Below, piece by piece: positions 14,307 through 20,766 of a DNA stretch of 22,068 bases; position 1 is the stretch's first letter; every line of letters begins with the position of its first letter. A program made the translations under genes and the position numbers. Below the pieces are notes generated by a model that had not been told where the DNA came from, ran no database searches, and was given only the letters and a program-made list of their open reading frames with translations. This DNA comes from DATHYU01 sp033722675 (GTDB lineage Bacteria > Actinomycetota > Acidimicrobiia > Spongiisociales > UBA11373). The stretch covers positions 1 to 22,068 of the forward strand of contig JAWVYO010000037.1 in the NCBI GenBank assembly GCA_033722675.1, read 5' to 3'.

Positions 14307-15839
14307 ATGATCACCGCGGTGATCGCCGTGTCGGCGGCTCTCGTGGCCCTCGTCGTCGGTTTGGCCCTCGGACGTGCCCTGCAGCGCCGGCGTTTCGGCC
14401 GGGCCGCATCGACCGCCGAGGACCTCGTCTCCGACGCGCGCCGGGAGGCCCAGCGCCTCCTCGGTCGTGCCGAAGAAGAGGCCAGGGCGAAGGCGGAGAC
14501 CTACCGGGAGCGGGAGGAGGCGACCCTCGAGCACCGGCGCATCGAGATCGAGTCGTCCTCGCAACGCATCCAGCAACGGGAAGAGACCCTCGAGCAGCGC
14601 GCCGCCAACCTCGCTCACCGCGAGCAGATGGTCGTCGAGCGAGAACAGGAGCTGTCCGAGGCCCGCGGCGAGGTGGAGCGCCTGCGTGAGCAGGGCCGGG
14701 CCGAGCTCGAGCAGGTCGCCGGGTTCGACGCCAAGGGCGCCAAGGAGGAGCTGCTTCAGCGGGTGGAGGACGAGGCCCGGCGTGAGGCGATGGTCCTCAT
14801 GCGGGACCTCGAGCTCAAGGCCCGCGAGGAGGCCGATCGCCGAGCCCGTCGCATCCTGACGTCGTCGATCCAGCGGCTGGCCTCCGAGGTGGTCGCCGAG
14901 ACCACCGTCTCCGTGGTCGAGCTGCCCTCCGACGACATGAAGGGTCGCATCATCGGGCGCGACGGGCGGAACATTCGCGCCTTCGAGGCGACCACCGGGG
15001 TCAACATCATCGTCGACGACACCCCCGAGGCCGTCGCGCTGTCGGCCTTCGACCCGGTCCGCCGTGAGGTCGCCCGCCTCGCCCTGGAGCGGCTGGTCGC
15101 CGATGGCCGCATCCACCCCTCCTCGATCGAGGACGCCTACGAGAAGGCCCTCGCCGAGGTCGAGCAGTCGGTGCGGGACGCCGGCGAGTGGGCGATCCTC
15201 GAGGTGGGCATCACGCGGATGCACCCCGAGATGATCAACCTCATCGGCCGGCTCAAATACCGGCTGTCGTACGGGCAGAACGTCCTCAACCACCTCATCG
15301 AATCGGGCAAGATAGCGGCGATGCTCGCCGCCGAGCTCGGCATCGATCGGGAGGAGGCGAAGCGGGCGGCGTTCCTCCACGACATCGGCAAGGCGGTGAG
15401 TCACGAGCTCGGCGGCTCCCACGCCCTCGTCGGCGCCGAGATCGCCCGACGGTTCGGGGAGGATCCCTCCATCGTCCACGCCATCGAGGCGCACCACAAC
15501 GAGGTGGAGCCCCGCACGCTGACAGCGATCCTGGTCCAGGCGTCGGACGCCGTCTCGGCCGCCCGCCCGGGGGCACGGCGCGAAGCCGTCGAGTCCTACG
15601 TGCGGCGTCTCGAACGCCTCGAGGAGCTCGCAGGCTCCTTCGACGGGGTCGAGAAGGTCTTCGCCATGCAGGCCGGTCGCGAGGTGCGGGTCGTCGTCGA
15701 CCCGGGCCAGGTCGACGACCTGACGGCGGCGGACCTGTCGCGCCGGATCGCCCGGCGTCTCGAGGAGGACCTCCAGTACCCTGGCCAGATCCAGGTGACC
15801 GTGATCCGCGAGCTGCGAGCCACCGACTACGCCCGATGA
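14307..15839 (+). CDS. rny: Ribonuclease Y
   Basis: Membrane-bound endoribonuclease (510 residues), the main mRNA-decay initiator in many Gram-positive bacteria. In order: an N-terminal membrane helix (about residues 2-24, VIAVSAALVALVVGLALG), a long charged coiled coil (about 35-200), a KH RNA-binding domain with the GRDG loop at 217-220 (MKGRIIGRDGRNIRAFE), and an HD metallohydrolase domain with HDIGK (His 358, Asp 359). The length is as usual for the family. A Shine-Dalgarno AGGAGG lies 4 nt before the ATG. It occupies the position recX takes in many actinobacteria and overlaps miaB by ATGA, so a message for rny, miaB, miaA and dapF is likely. Confidence 0.95.
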   Translation: MITAVIAVSAALVALVVGLALGRALQRRRFGRAASTAEDLVSDARREAQRLLGRAEEEARAKAETYREREEATLEHRRIEIESSSQRIQQREETLEQRAANLAHREQMVVEREQELSEARGEVERLREQGRAELEQVAGFDAKGAKEELLQRVEDEARREAMVLMRDLELKAREEADRRARRILTSSIQRLASEVVAETTVSVVELPSDDMKGRIIGRDGRNIRAFEATTGVNIIVDDTPEAVALSAFDPVRREVARLALERLVADGRIHPSSIEDAYEKALAEVEQSVRDAGEWAILEVGITRMHPEMINLIGRLKYRLSYGQNVLNHLIESGKIAAMLAAELGIDREEAKRAAFLHDIGKAVSHELGGSHALVGAEIARRFGEDPSIVHAIEAHHNEVEPRTLTAILVQASDAVSAARPGARREAVESYVRRLERLEELAGSFDGVEKVFAMQAGREVRVVVDPGQVDDLTAADLSRRIARRLEEDLQYPGQIQVTVIRELRATDYAR

Positions 15840-17224
15840 CCTCCATCAGCCTCGGCCTCCCCGAAGTGAAGTCGCGTCGCGCCCCGACCCGGGAGGGTCG
15901 CCGGTACCTGGTGCGCACCTTCGGATGCCAGATGAACGAGCACGACTCGGAACGCATCACGGGGATGTTCGAGGCCGACGGGATGGTGCCCGCCGGCGAC
16001 GTCGGCGATGCCGACGTCGTGATGATCAACACGTGCTGCATCCGTGAGAACGCCGACAATCGCCTCTACGGCAACCTCGGTCATCTGAAGTCGCTGAAGG
16101 ACGACCGACCGGGGATGCGAATCCTCGTCGGGGGCTGTCTCGCCCAGAAGGATCGCGACGTCGTGCGGGAGAAGGCGCCCTGGGTGGACGTCGTGTTCGG
16201 CACCCACAATCTCCATCGGGTCGTCGACCTGCTCGACCACGCCGAGGAGTGGGGTCCGGTCACCGAGATCTGGGAGGAGACCCGGTCGATCGACGACGTG
16301 CCCTCCTCGCTGCCGACGAAACGCGACGTGCCCCACAGCGCCTGGGTGACCATCACCATCGGCTGCAACAACGCGTGCACCTTCTGCATCGTCCCCGTCG
16401 TGCGGGGAGCCGAGATCAGCCGACGTCCCGGCGACATCGTCCGGGAGGTCCGGGAGCTCGCCGCCGACGGCGTCGTCGAGGTCACGCTCCTGGGCCAGAA
16501 CGTCAACTCCTACGGGCGGGACCTGGCCGTCGACGGACGGCGCCGCCCGATCTTCGCCGACCTGCTCCGGCGGGTGGGCGAGGTGGACGGCATCGAGCGG
16601 ATCCGCTTCACCTCACCCCACCCCAAGGACATCAAGGAGGACGTCGCGATCGCCATGGCCGAGACCCCGGCCGTGTGCGAGAACCTCCACCTGCCCCTCC
16701 AGAGCGGCAGCGCCGCGATCCTGCGGGCCATGCAGCGGGGATACACACCCGAGCGGTTCCTCGACAAGCTGCGCATGGCCGAGTCGATCGTCCCCGGCCT
16801 GGCCACCTCCACCGACGTGATCGTCGGGTTCCCGGGCGAGACGGAGGCCGACTTCCAGGGCACGCTCGACGTGATGGCCGAGGCCCGCTTCGACAACGCC
16901 TACATGTTCGTCTACTCGCCCCGGCCCGGCACCCGGGCCGCCGGGATGGACGATCAGGTGGCCCCCGACGTCGCCCAGGAGCGGTTCTCGCGCCTCGTCG
17001 ACCTCCAGCAGCGGATCTCGCTGGAGAAGAACGAGGCGCTCGTGGGCGAGACGGTCGACGTGCTGGCGGAGGGTCCGTCGAAGAAGGATCCGGAGATGGC
17101 CACCACGAGGACCCGGACGAACAAGGTCGTCCACGTCCCCGGGCGGTTCGAGCCCGGCACCTTCCTGCGGGCGGTCGTCGACCGTGCGGCGCCCAGCCAC
17201 CTCGTCGGTCGGGTCGTGTCCTGA
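15836..17224 (+). CDS. miaB: tRNA-2-methylthio-N6-dimethylallyladenosine synthase MiaB
   Basis: Radical-SAM methylthiotransferase (462 residues) that adds the 2-methylthio group to i6A37 of tRNAs reading codons that start with U. It acts after MiaA, the next gene. The N-terminal cluster cysteines are in TFGCQMNEHDSER (Cys 31), INTCCIREN and GGCLAQKD. The radical-SAM motif CNNACTFC has cysteines at 177, 181 and 184 and is followed by the MiaB-type IVPVVRGAEISR. VGFPGETEADF and a C-terminal TRAM domain complete the family set. The ATG lies in the rny stop (ATGA). Its own stop overlaps the proposed CTG start of miaA. Confidence 0.95.
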   Translation: MTSISLGLPEVKSRRAPTREGRRYLVRTFGCQMNEHDSERITGMFEADGMVPAGDVGDADVVMINTCCIRENADNRLYGNLGHLKSLKDDRPGMRILVGGCLAQKDRDVVREKAPWVDVVFGTHNLHRVVDLLDHAEEWGPVTEIWEETRSIDDVPSSLPTKRDVPHSAWVTITIGCNNACTFCIVPVVRGAEISRRPGDIVREVRELAADGVVEVTLLGQNVNSYGRDLAVDGRRRPIFADLLRRVGEVDGIERIRFTSPHPKDIKEDVAIAMAETPAVCENLHLPLQSGSAAILRAMQRGYTPERFLDKLRMAESIVPGLATSTDVIVGFPGETEADFQGTLDVMAEARFDNAYMFVYSPRPGTRAAGMDDQVAPDVAQERFSRLVDLQQRISLEKNEALVGETVDVLAEGPSKKDPEMATTRTRTNKVVHVPGRFEPGTFLRAVVDRAAPSHLVGRVVS

Positions 17225-18141
17225 GGCCGGTCGCGGCTCTGCTCGGGCCCACCGCGTCGGGCAAGTCCGCGGTCGCCCTTCGCCTGGCCCGCCGTCACGG
17301 GGCCGAGATCGTGTCGGTGGACTCGATGCAGGTCTACCGGGGCATGGACATCGGCACGGCGAAGCCGACCCCGGCGGAACGTGCCGAGGTGCCCCACCAT
17401 CTGGTCGACGTCGCCGAGCCCGAGATCGCCTTCACCGTGGCCGATGCCCAGGCGATCGGCCGTCGCGTGCTCGACGACCTGGCCGAGCGCGACGTCCCGG
17501 CGCTGATCGTCGGAGGCTCGGGGCTGCACTTCCGGGCCCTCGTCGACCCGCTGGTGTCCCCGCCGTCGGACCCGGCGCTCCGGCTCGAGCTCGAGGCCCT
17601 GGCGCCGGCCGACGCCGTCGAGGCGCTCCTCGGCGCCGATGCCGCCGCCGGCGACCTCGTCGACCTGGAGAATCCCCGGCGCGTCGTCCGTGCGCTGGAG
17701 ATCCACCGGCTCACGGGCCGGACCCCGTCGGAGCGGGCGGCCACCCCCGAGGCCCGGGCGGTCAGGGCGTACGAGAGCGTCGTACCCGTCGTGCCCGTCG
17801 GCCTCGACCCCGGCGACGATCTCGGGACGCGCGTGACCGAACGGTTCGACCGCATGCTCGAGCGCGGGCTCGTCGACGAGGTGCGCGACCTCGCTCCGCG
17901 CCTCGGCCCCACGTCCCGCAATGCCGTGGGCTATCGCCAGCTCCTGCCCGTCGTGGCGGGGGAGCGGGACCTCACCGAGGGGCGGCGCCGCTGCATCGAC
18001 GCGACGACGTCGCTGGCGCGTCGGCAGCGCACCTTCTTCGGCCGCGACCCGCGACTCCGCTGGATGGAGTGGGATGATGATCCCGACACGCGCACCCGCC
18101 AGGTCGAGGTGGTGCTCGAGGAGGCCGGATGGACTTCGTGA
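17221..18141 (+). CDS. miaA: tRNA dimethylallyltransferase MiaA, probable CTG start
   Basis: Transfers dimethylallyl from DMAPP to A37 of tRNAs reading codons that start with U, making the MiaB substrate (306 residues). The P-loop GPTASGKS lies at residues 9-16, followed by SVDSMQVYRGMDIGTAKP, HHLVDV, GGSGLHFRAL and the C-terminal RNAVGYRQLLP and RRQRTFFGRD blocks. No ATG, GTG or TTG lies in frame between the end of the miaB product and the P-loop. The first in-frame GTG (in the VSVDSMQ region) would delete the P-loop. The CTG at 17221, overlapping the miaB TGA as CTGA, gives exactly the normal family N-terminus, so I infer a CTG start with translational coupling. The 3' end overlaps dapF by 13 nt. 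Confidence 0.88.
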   Translation: MRPVAALLGPTASGKSAVALRLARRHGAEIVSVDSMQVYRGMDIGTAKPTPAERAEVPHHLVDVAEPEIAFTVADAQAIGRRVLDDLAERDVPALIVGGSGLHFRALVDPLVSPPSDPALRLELEALAPADAVEALLGADAAAGDLVDLENPRRVVRALEIHRLTGRTPSERAATPEARAVRAYESVVPVVPVGLDPGDDLGTRVTERFDRMLERGLVDEVRDLAPRLGPTSRNAVGYRQLLPVVAGERDLTEGRRRCIDATTSLARRQRTFFGRDPRLRWMEWDDDPDTRTRQVEVVLEEAGWTS

Positions 18142-18881
18142 AGATGGAGGGGCTCGGCAACGACTTCGTCGTGGTCGACGGCCCGCTGCGCCCCTCCGCC
18201 GCCGACATCGAGGCATGGTGCGACCGGCGGCGGGGGATCGGCGCCGACGGGGTCCTCGCCGTGACATCGCTCGAGTCCGGCGTGCGGATGGACTACTGGA
18301 ACGCCGACGGGTCGCCTGCCGAGATGTGCGGCAACGGCCTCCGGTGTGTCGCCCGCTACGCGCGCGACCGGGGCCTCGTCGACACGGACGCCTTCACGGT
18401 GCAGTCGGCGACCGGCCCCAGGCAGGTGGAACTCCTCGCCGACGGCCGGGTGCGGGCCCACCTCGCGACCGTCGCCGACGACGCGCCGGAGCCCTTCGAG
18501 ATGGCCGGGTACCGGCTGGAGTCGGTGTCGGTGGGCAACCCCCACGCCATCGCCTTCGTCGACGACACCTACAGCGTCCCGGTGTCGACGGTGGGCCCCA
18601 TCGTGGAGGGCGATCCGCACTTCCCCGACCGCACGAACGTCGAGTTCGCCACGGTGGTGGACCGGTCGAGGATCGACCTGCGGGTCTGGGAGCGGGGATC
18701 GGGCGAGACGCTGGCATGTGGCACGGGCGCGGCGGCCACGGCCGCGCTGGCACATCGGAAGGGACTCACCGATGGACGCGTGACGGTGATGCTGCCGGGC
18801 GGACCGCTCGACGTCGAGATCGTCGGTGACGAGGTCTGGATCGAGGGACCGGCCCGGACCGTGTTCTCGGGGACGCTCTAG
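18129..18881 (+). CDS. dapF: Diaminopimelate epimerase
   Basis: Converts LL- to meso-diaminopimelate for lysine and peptidoglycan synthesis (250 residues). The N-terminus KMEGLGNDFVVVD is diagnostic. The two catalytic cysteines are both present: Cys 67 in NADGSPAEMCGNGLRC and Cys 197 in GSGETLACGTGAAA. VGNPHAIAFVDD forms the family midsection. The ATG lies 13 nt inside the end of miaA, so it is part of the same message. The TAG stop shares a CTAG palindrome with the lexA stop on the other strand. The hflX gene often found between dapF and lexA in actinobacteria is absent. Confidence 0.95.
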   Translation: MDFVKMEGLGNDFVVVDGPLRPSAADIEAWCDRRRGIGADGVLAVTSLESGVRMDYWNADGSPAEMCGNGLRCVARYARDRGLVDTDAFTVQSATGPRQVELLADGRVRAHLATVADDAPEPFEMAGYRLESVSVGNPHAIAFVDDTYSVPVSTVGPIVEGDPHFPDRTNVEFATVVDRSRIDLRVWERGSGETLACGTGAAATAALAHRKGLTDGRVTVMLPGGPLDVEIVGDEVWIEGPARTVFSGTL

Positions 18882-19516
18882 CGGAGGCTGCGGAGGACCG
18901 CGACGACCGGCCCGAGGATCGACACGCCGTCGCTGAACACCATCGGGTCGTAGGCGGGATTCGCCGCCTCGAGGATCACCGAGCCGTCGACCCGCCGGAG
19001 ACGCTTGACGGTGGCCTCGCTGTCGTCCACCAGGGCCGCCACGATCTGGCCGTCGCGGGCGTCGCTCTCGCGCTTCACGACCACGAGGTCGCCGTCGAAG
19101 ATGCCCTCGTCGATCATCGAGTCGCCCTTCACGCGGAGCATGAAGACCGGCTCGGTGCCCACGAAGTCGGTGGGGAGGGCGTAGATCTCGTCGATGTCCT
19201 CCTCGGCGAGGATCGGCGACCCCGCTGCGATGGCGCCGACGAGCGGCACGTCGCGGGTGGCGGCTCGCTGGAGGTCGACGACGGTGCCGTCCTCGACGGG
19301 AGCCACGACCTCGATCGCCCGCGGCTTGGAGGGGTCGCGGCGGAGGTAGCCGGCCTTCACGAGGCTCGAGAGATGGGAATGGACCGTGGAGGGGGAGCTG
19401 AGTCCGACGGCGTCGCCGATCTCACGTACCGACGGCGGGTACCCGCGGTCGGCGACGGTGGCGACGATGAGTTCGAGGATCTCCCGCTGACGGGTGCTGA
19501 TGTCCTGGCCGGCCAT
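18878..19516 (-). CDS. lexA: SOS repressor LexA
   Basis: Self-cleaving repressor of the SOS response (212 residues). The N-terminal winged helix-turn-helix spans about 1-70 (REIGDAVGLSSPSTVHSHL recognition region). The cleavage site Ala98-Gly99 lies in VGAIAAGSPILAEED, and the catalytic dyad is Ser 133 (KGDSMID) and Lys 171 (ATVKRL). All residues needed for RecA-stimulated autolysis are there. The ATG at 19516 was chosen over upstream options because AAGGAG lies 8 nt before it. The promoter carries a LexA box over its -35, so it is probably autoregulated. It is divergent from the LysM gene, as in Bacillus, Corynebacterium and Mycobacterium. Confidence 0.97.
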   Translation of the reverse strand: MAGQDISTRQREILELIVATVADRGYPPSVREIGDAVGLSSPSTVHSHLSSLVKAGYLRRDPSKPRAIEVVAPVEDGTVVDLQRAATRDVPLVGAIAAGSPILAEEDIDEIYALPTDFVGTEPVFMLRVKGDSMIDEGIFDGDLVVVKRESDARDGQIVAALVDDSEATVKRLRRVDGSVILEAANPAYDPMVFSDGVSILGPVVAVLRSLR

Positions 19517-19541
19517 GGTGCTCTCTCCTTGGTCGGGGGCC

Positions 19542-19570
19542 ACGGTACCCGCTCCGATTTCGCGAAGCAA
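19542..19570 (-). promoter_or_regulatory. lexA promoter
   Basis: On the minus strand, -35 TTGCTT (19565-19570), a 17-nt spacer and -10 TACCGT (19542-19547) lie 25 nt before the lexA ATG. The TTG of the -35 is also the end of LexA box 1, so bound LexA would exclude polymerase. Confidence 0.65.
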
Positions 19571-19581
19571 ACATATGTTCG
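19568..19581. promoter_or_regulatory. LexA box 1 (lexA-proximal)
   Basis: CAAACATATGTTCG matches the CGAACRNRYGTTYG consensus with a single mismatch (A for G at position 2). It overlaps the lexA -35. Confidence 0.85.
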
Positions 19582-19584
19582 ATC

Positions 19585-19613
19585 TTGACGATCGAACATG
19601 CGTTCGCTACGTT
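19585..19613 (+). promoter_or_regulatory. LysM gene promoter P1 (LexA-controlled)
   Basis: The -35 TTGACG (19585-19590), a 17-nt spacer and the -10 TACGTT (19608-19613) form a good promoter; LexA box 2 fills the spacer. This is the same layout as recA P1. Transcription would start near 19620. Confidence 0.65.
19593..19606. promoter_or_regulatory. LexA box 2
   Basis: CGAACATGCGTTCG is a perfect consensus match placed between the -35 and -10 of the rightward promoter. Its centre is 25 bp from that of box 1. Confidence 0.93.
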
Positions 19614-19626
19614 GTCCACAAGACAT

Positions 19627-19640
19627 CGAACAGGCGTTCG
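19627..19640. promoter_or_regulatory. LexA box 3
   Basis: CGAACAGGCGTTCG is a perfect consensus match just downstream of the predicted start of P1, where it would act as a roadblock. Its centre is 34 bp from that of box 2. Confidence 0.93.
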
Positions 19641-19738
19641 TCTTCCCCGAGCGGGGGACGGGCGGGAGGAGCACCCGGACATGGCCACCACCGTCGCCAC
19701 CAGCCCCGGCACCCGCCGGGTCCTCCTCCGTCGCGAAT

Positions 19739-19761
19739 CTGTCACACCCCGTTCGTACGGT
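19739..19761 (+). promoter_or_regulatory. LysM gene promoter P2, RecA-NDp (PafBC-type) candidate
   Basis: CTGTCACAC, then 8 nt, then TACGGT. It shares TGTCACACCCC, the exact spacing and the TACGGT hexamer with recA P2. The predicted transcript start near 19768 gives a leader of about 48 nt to the ATG at 19816. Confidence 0.6.
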
Positions 19762-19815
19762 TCTCGTGGAGGTGGCAGCACCCGCCACCGCACGAGGAAC
19801 GAGGAGGCGAACGCC

Positions 19816-20118
19816 ATGCCGACGACCGTCAGCCATCGGATGCGGGGGATCGCCCTCCTCCTCGCCGTCGGTGTGGCGTTCGCCCTCCTCCTCGTGACCG
19901 CCACCGGGGCGACGGCCACCGGCGACCCGATCGAGGCCCCGGCCGTCGCGACGGTCGAGTACGAGGTCGAGGCGGGCGACACCCTCTGGGCCATCGCCGA
20001 GACGATCACCGCTCCCGGCGACGACATCCGCCGGGTGGTCTTCGACATCCAGCAGGCCAACGACCTGCCCGACAGCGTGATCCTCCCGGGCCAGGTGTTG
20101 ATCCTCCCGACCGGTTGA
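19816..20118 (+). CDS. LysM-domain membrane protein, probable SOS cell-division inhibitor (YneA/DivS/Rv2719c-like)
   Basis: This 100-residue protein has a single N-terminal membrane segment or uncleaved signal (about 10-32, IALLLAVGVAFALLLVTAT) and a C-terminal LysM domain. The LysM domain (about 49-98) has YEVEAGDTLWAIAET, IQQANDLPDS and LPGQVLILP, so it should bind cell-wall glycan outside the membrane. Divergence from lexA with LexA boxes is the arrangement of B. subtilis yneA, C. glutamicum divS and mycobacterial Rv2719c, which slow division during DNA damage. The role here is inferred from that. The ATG at 19816 has a strong Shine-Dalgarno; an in-frame ATG at 19681 also has one and would give 145 residues. 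The stop is 1 nt from the convergent minus gene. Confidence 0.85.
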   Translation: MPTTVSHRMRGIALLLAVGVAFALLLVTATGATATGDPIEAPAVATVEYEVEAGDTLWAIAETITAPGDDIRRVVFDIQQANDLPDSVILPGQVLILPTG

Positions 20119-20119
20119 T

Positions 20120-20749
20120 TCACCGGAGGATCGGCAGCACCTCATCGGGCGGGACGCGTCCGGTCATCGCCAGGAGGAACTGGTCGCCGTCGGCCCGCAG
20201 GACCGCCAGTTCCCCCAGCAGTGCGATGGCATCCGCCACGGCGACACGCGGCGGATGCCAGCCGTCGGCGCCCACCGCCCGAGCGAGATCGAGCCCGTGG
20301 ACGGCGAGTTCGAGCGTGCGGGTCCTCAGGTACTCGTGCAGGTTCAGCACACCGAAGGGTGTCTCGACGCCCCGGTCCGGCCCGGCGTCGGTGACGACGG
20401 ACACGGCGGTGCCGCGGGCACGTCGCCAGCGGTCGGCGAGGTCATCCGGATCGCCGACCATTCCCTGCGAGCGTCCCGCCACCAGGGCATCGGCCGATTC
20501 GGGGTCGTCGGCCCGCCAGGTGAGATAGGCGTCGTAGTAGCCCGCGGCGGTGACGGTCGGCGGTCCTGCCGGCTGCGGCGCCATGACGTAGTCGTGCGTG
20601 GTCTGCAGTGCACGGAGGGTATGGGCGAGGAGCTCGGCGACGGTCCAGGTGCCGAGGCCCGGGGTTGACCAGTCGGTCGGCGTGTCGACGAGGGGATCGA
20701 TCGCCTCGGCAGCCGATCGGAACGCCTCCAGCCTTCGGGTCCATGCCAT
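20120..20749 (-). CDS. Mycothiol-dependent maleylpyruvate isomerase/DinB-superfamily protein
   Basis: This 209-residue protein resembles the actinobacterial families (TIGR03083-like) with a mycothiol-dependent maleylpyruvate isomerase N-terminal domain on a DinB-like four-helix bundle. The metal-ligand pattern can be seen: WTVAELLAHTLRAL (His about 42), then HEYLRTRTLELAVHGLDLARA further on, with two spaced histidines. Related enzymes use mycothiol as thiol cofactor; the substrate here is unknown. The ATG has AGGAG about 10 nt upstream. The starts of this gene and the divergent nrdR are only 17 nt apart, so the nrdR -10 and this Shine-Dalgarno share that spacer. Confidence 0.78.
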   Translation of the reverse strand: MAWTRRLEAFRSAAEAIDPLVDTPTDWSTPGLGTWTVAELLAHTLRALQTTHDYVMAPQPAGPPTVTAAGYYDAYLTWRADDPESADALVAGRSQGMVGDPDDLADRWRRARGTAVSVVTDAGPDRGVETPFGVLNLHEYLRTRTLELAVHGLDLARAVGADGWHPPRVAVADAIALLGELAVLRADGDQFLLAMTGRVPPDEVLPILR

Positions 20750-20754
20750 TGGAG

Positions 20755-20760
20755 TACGCT
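20755..20760 (+). promoter_or_regulatory. Candidate -10 element, leaderless nrdR
   Basis: TACGCT lies exactly 6 nt before the nrdR ATG, so the transcript would start at the start codon. No -35 is recognisable; that region lies inside the divergent minus-strand gene. Confidence 0.5.
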
Positions 20761-20766
20761 CCTGCG

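Larger units (their letters stand above)
19517..19815. promoter_or_regulatory. lexA-LysM divergent regulatory region (299 nt)
   Basis: No other gene is supported here. It contains the lexA promoter, three LexA boxes, a LexA-controlled rightward promoter, a candidate upstream start for the LysM protein (ATG 19681 with GGAGGAG 9 nt before it) and a RecA-NDp-like promoter. It closes with the Shine-Dalgarno GAGGAGG (19801-19807), 8 nt before the ATG at 19816. Confidence 0.75.
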
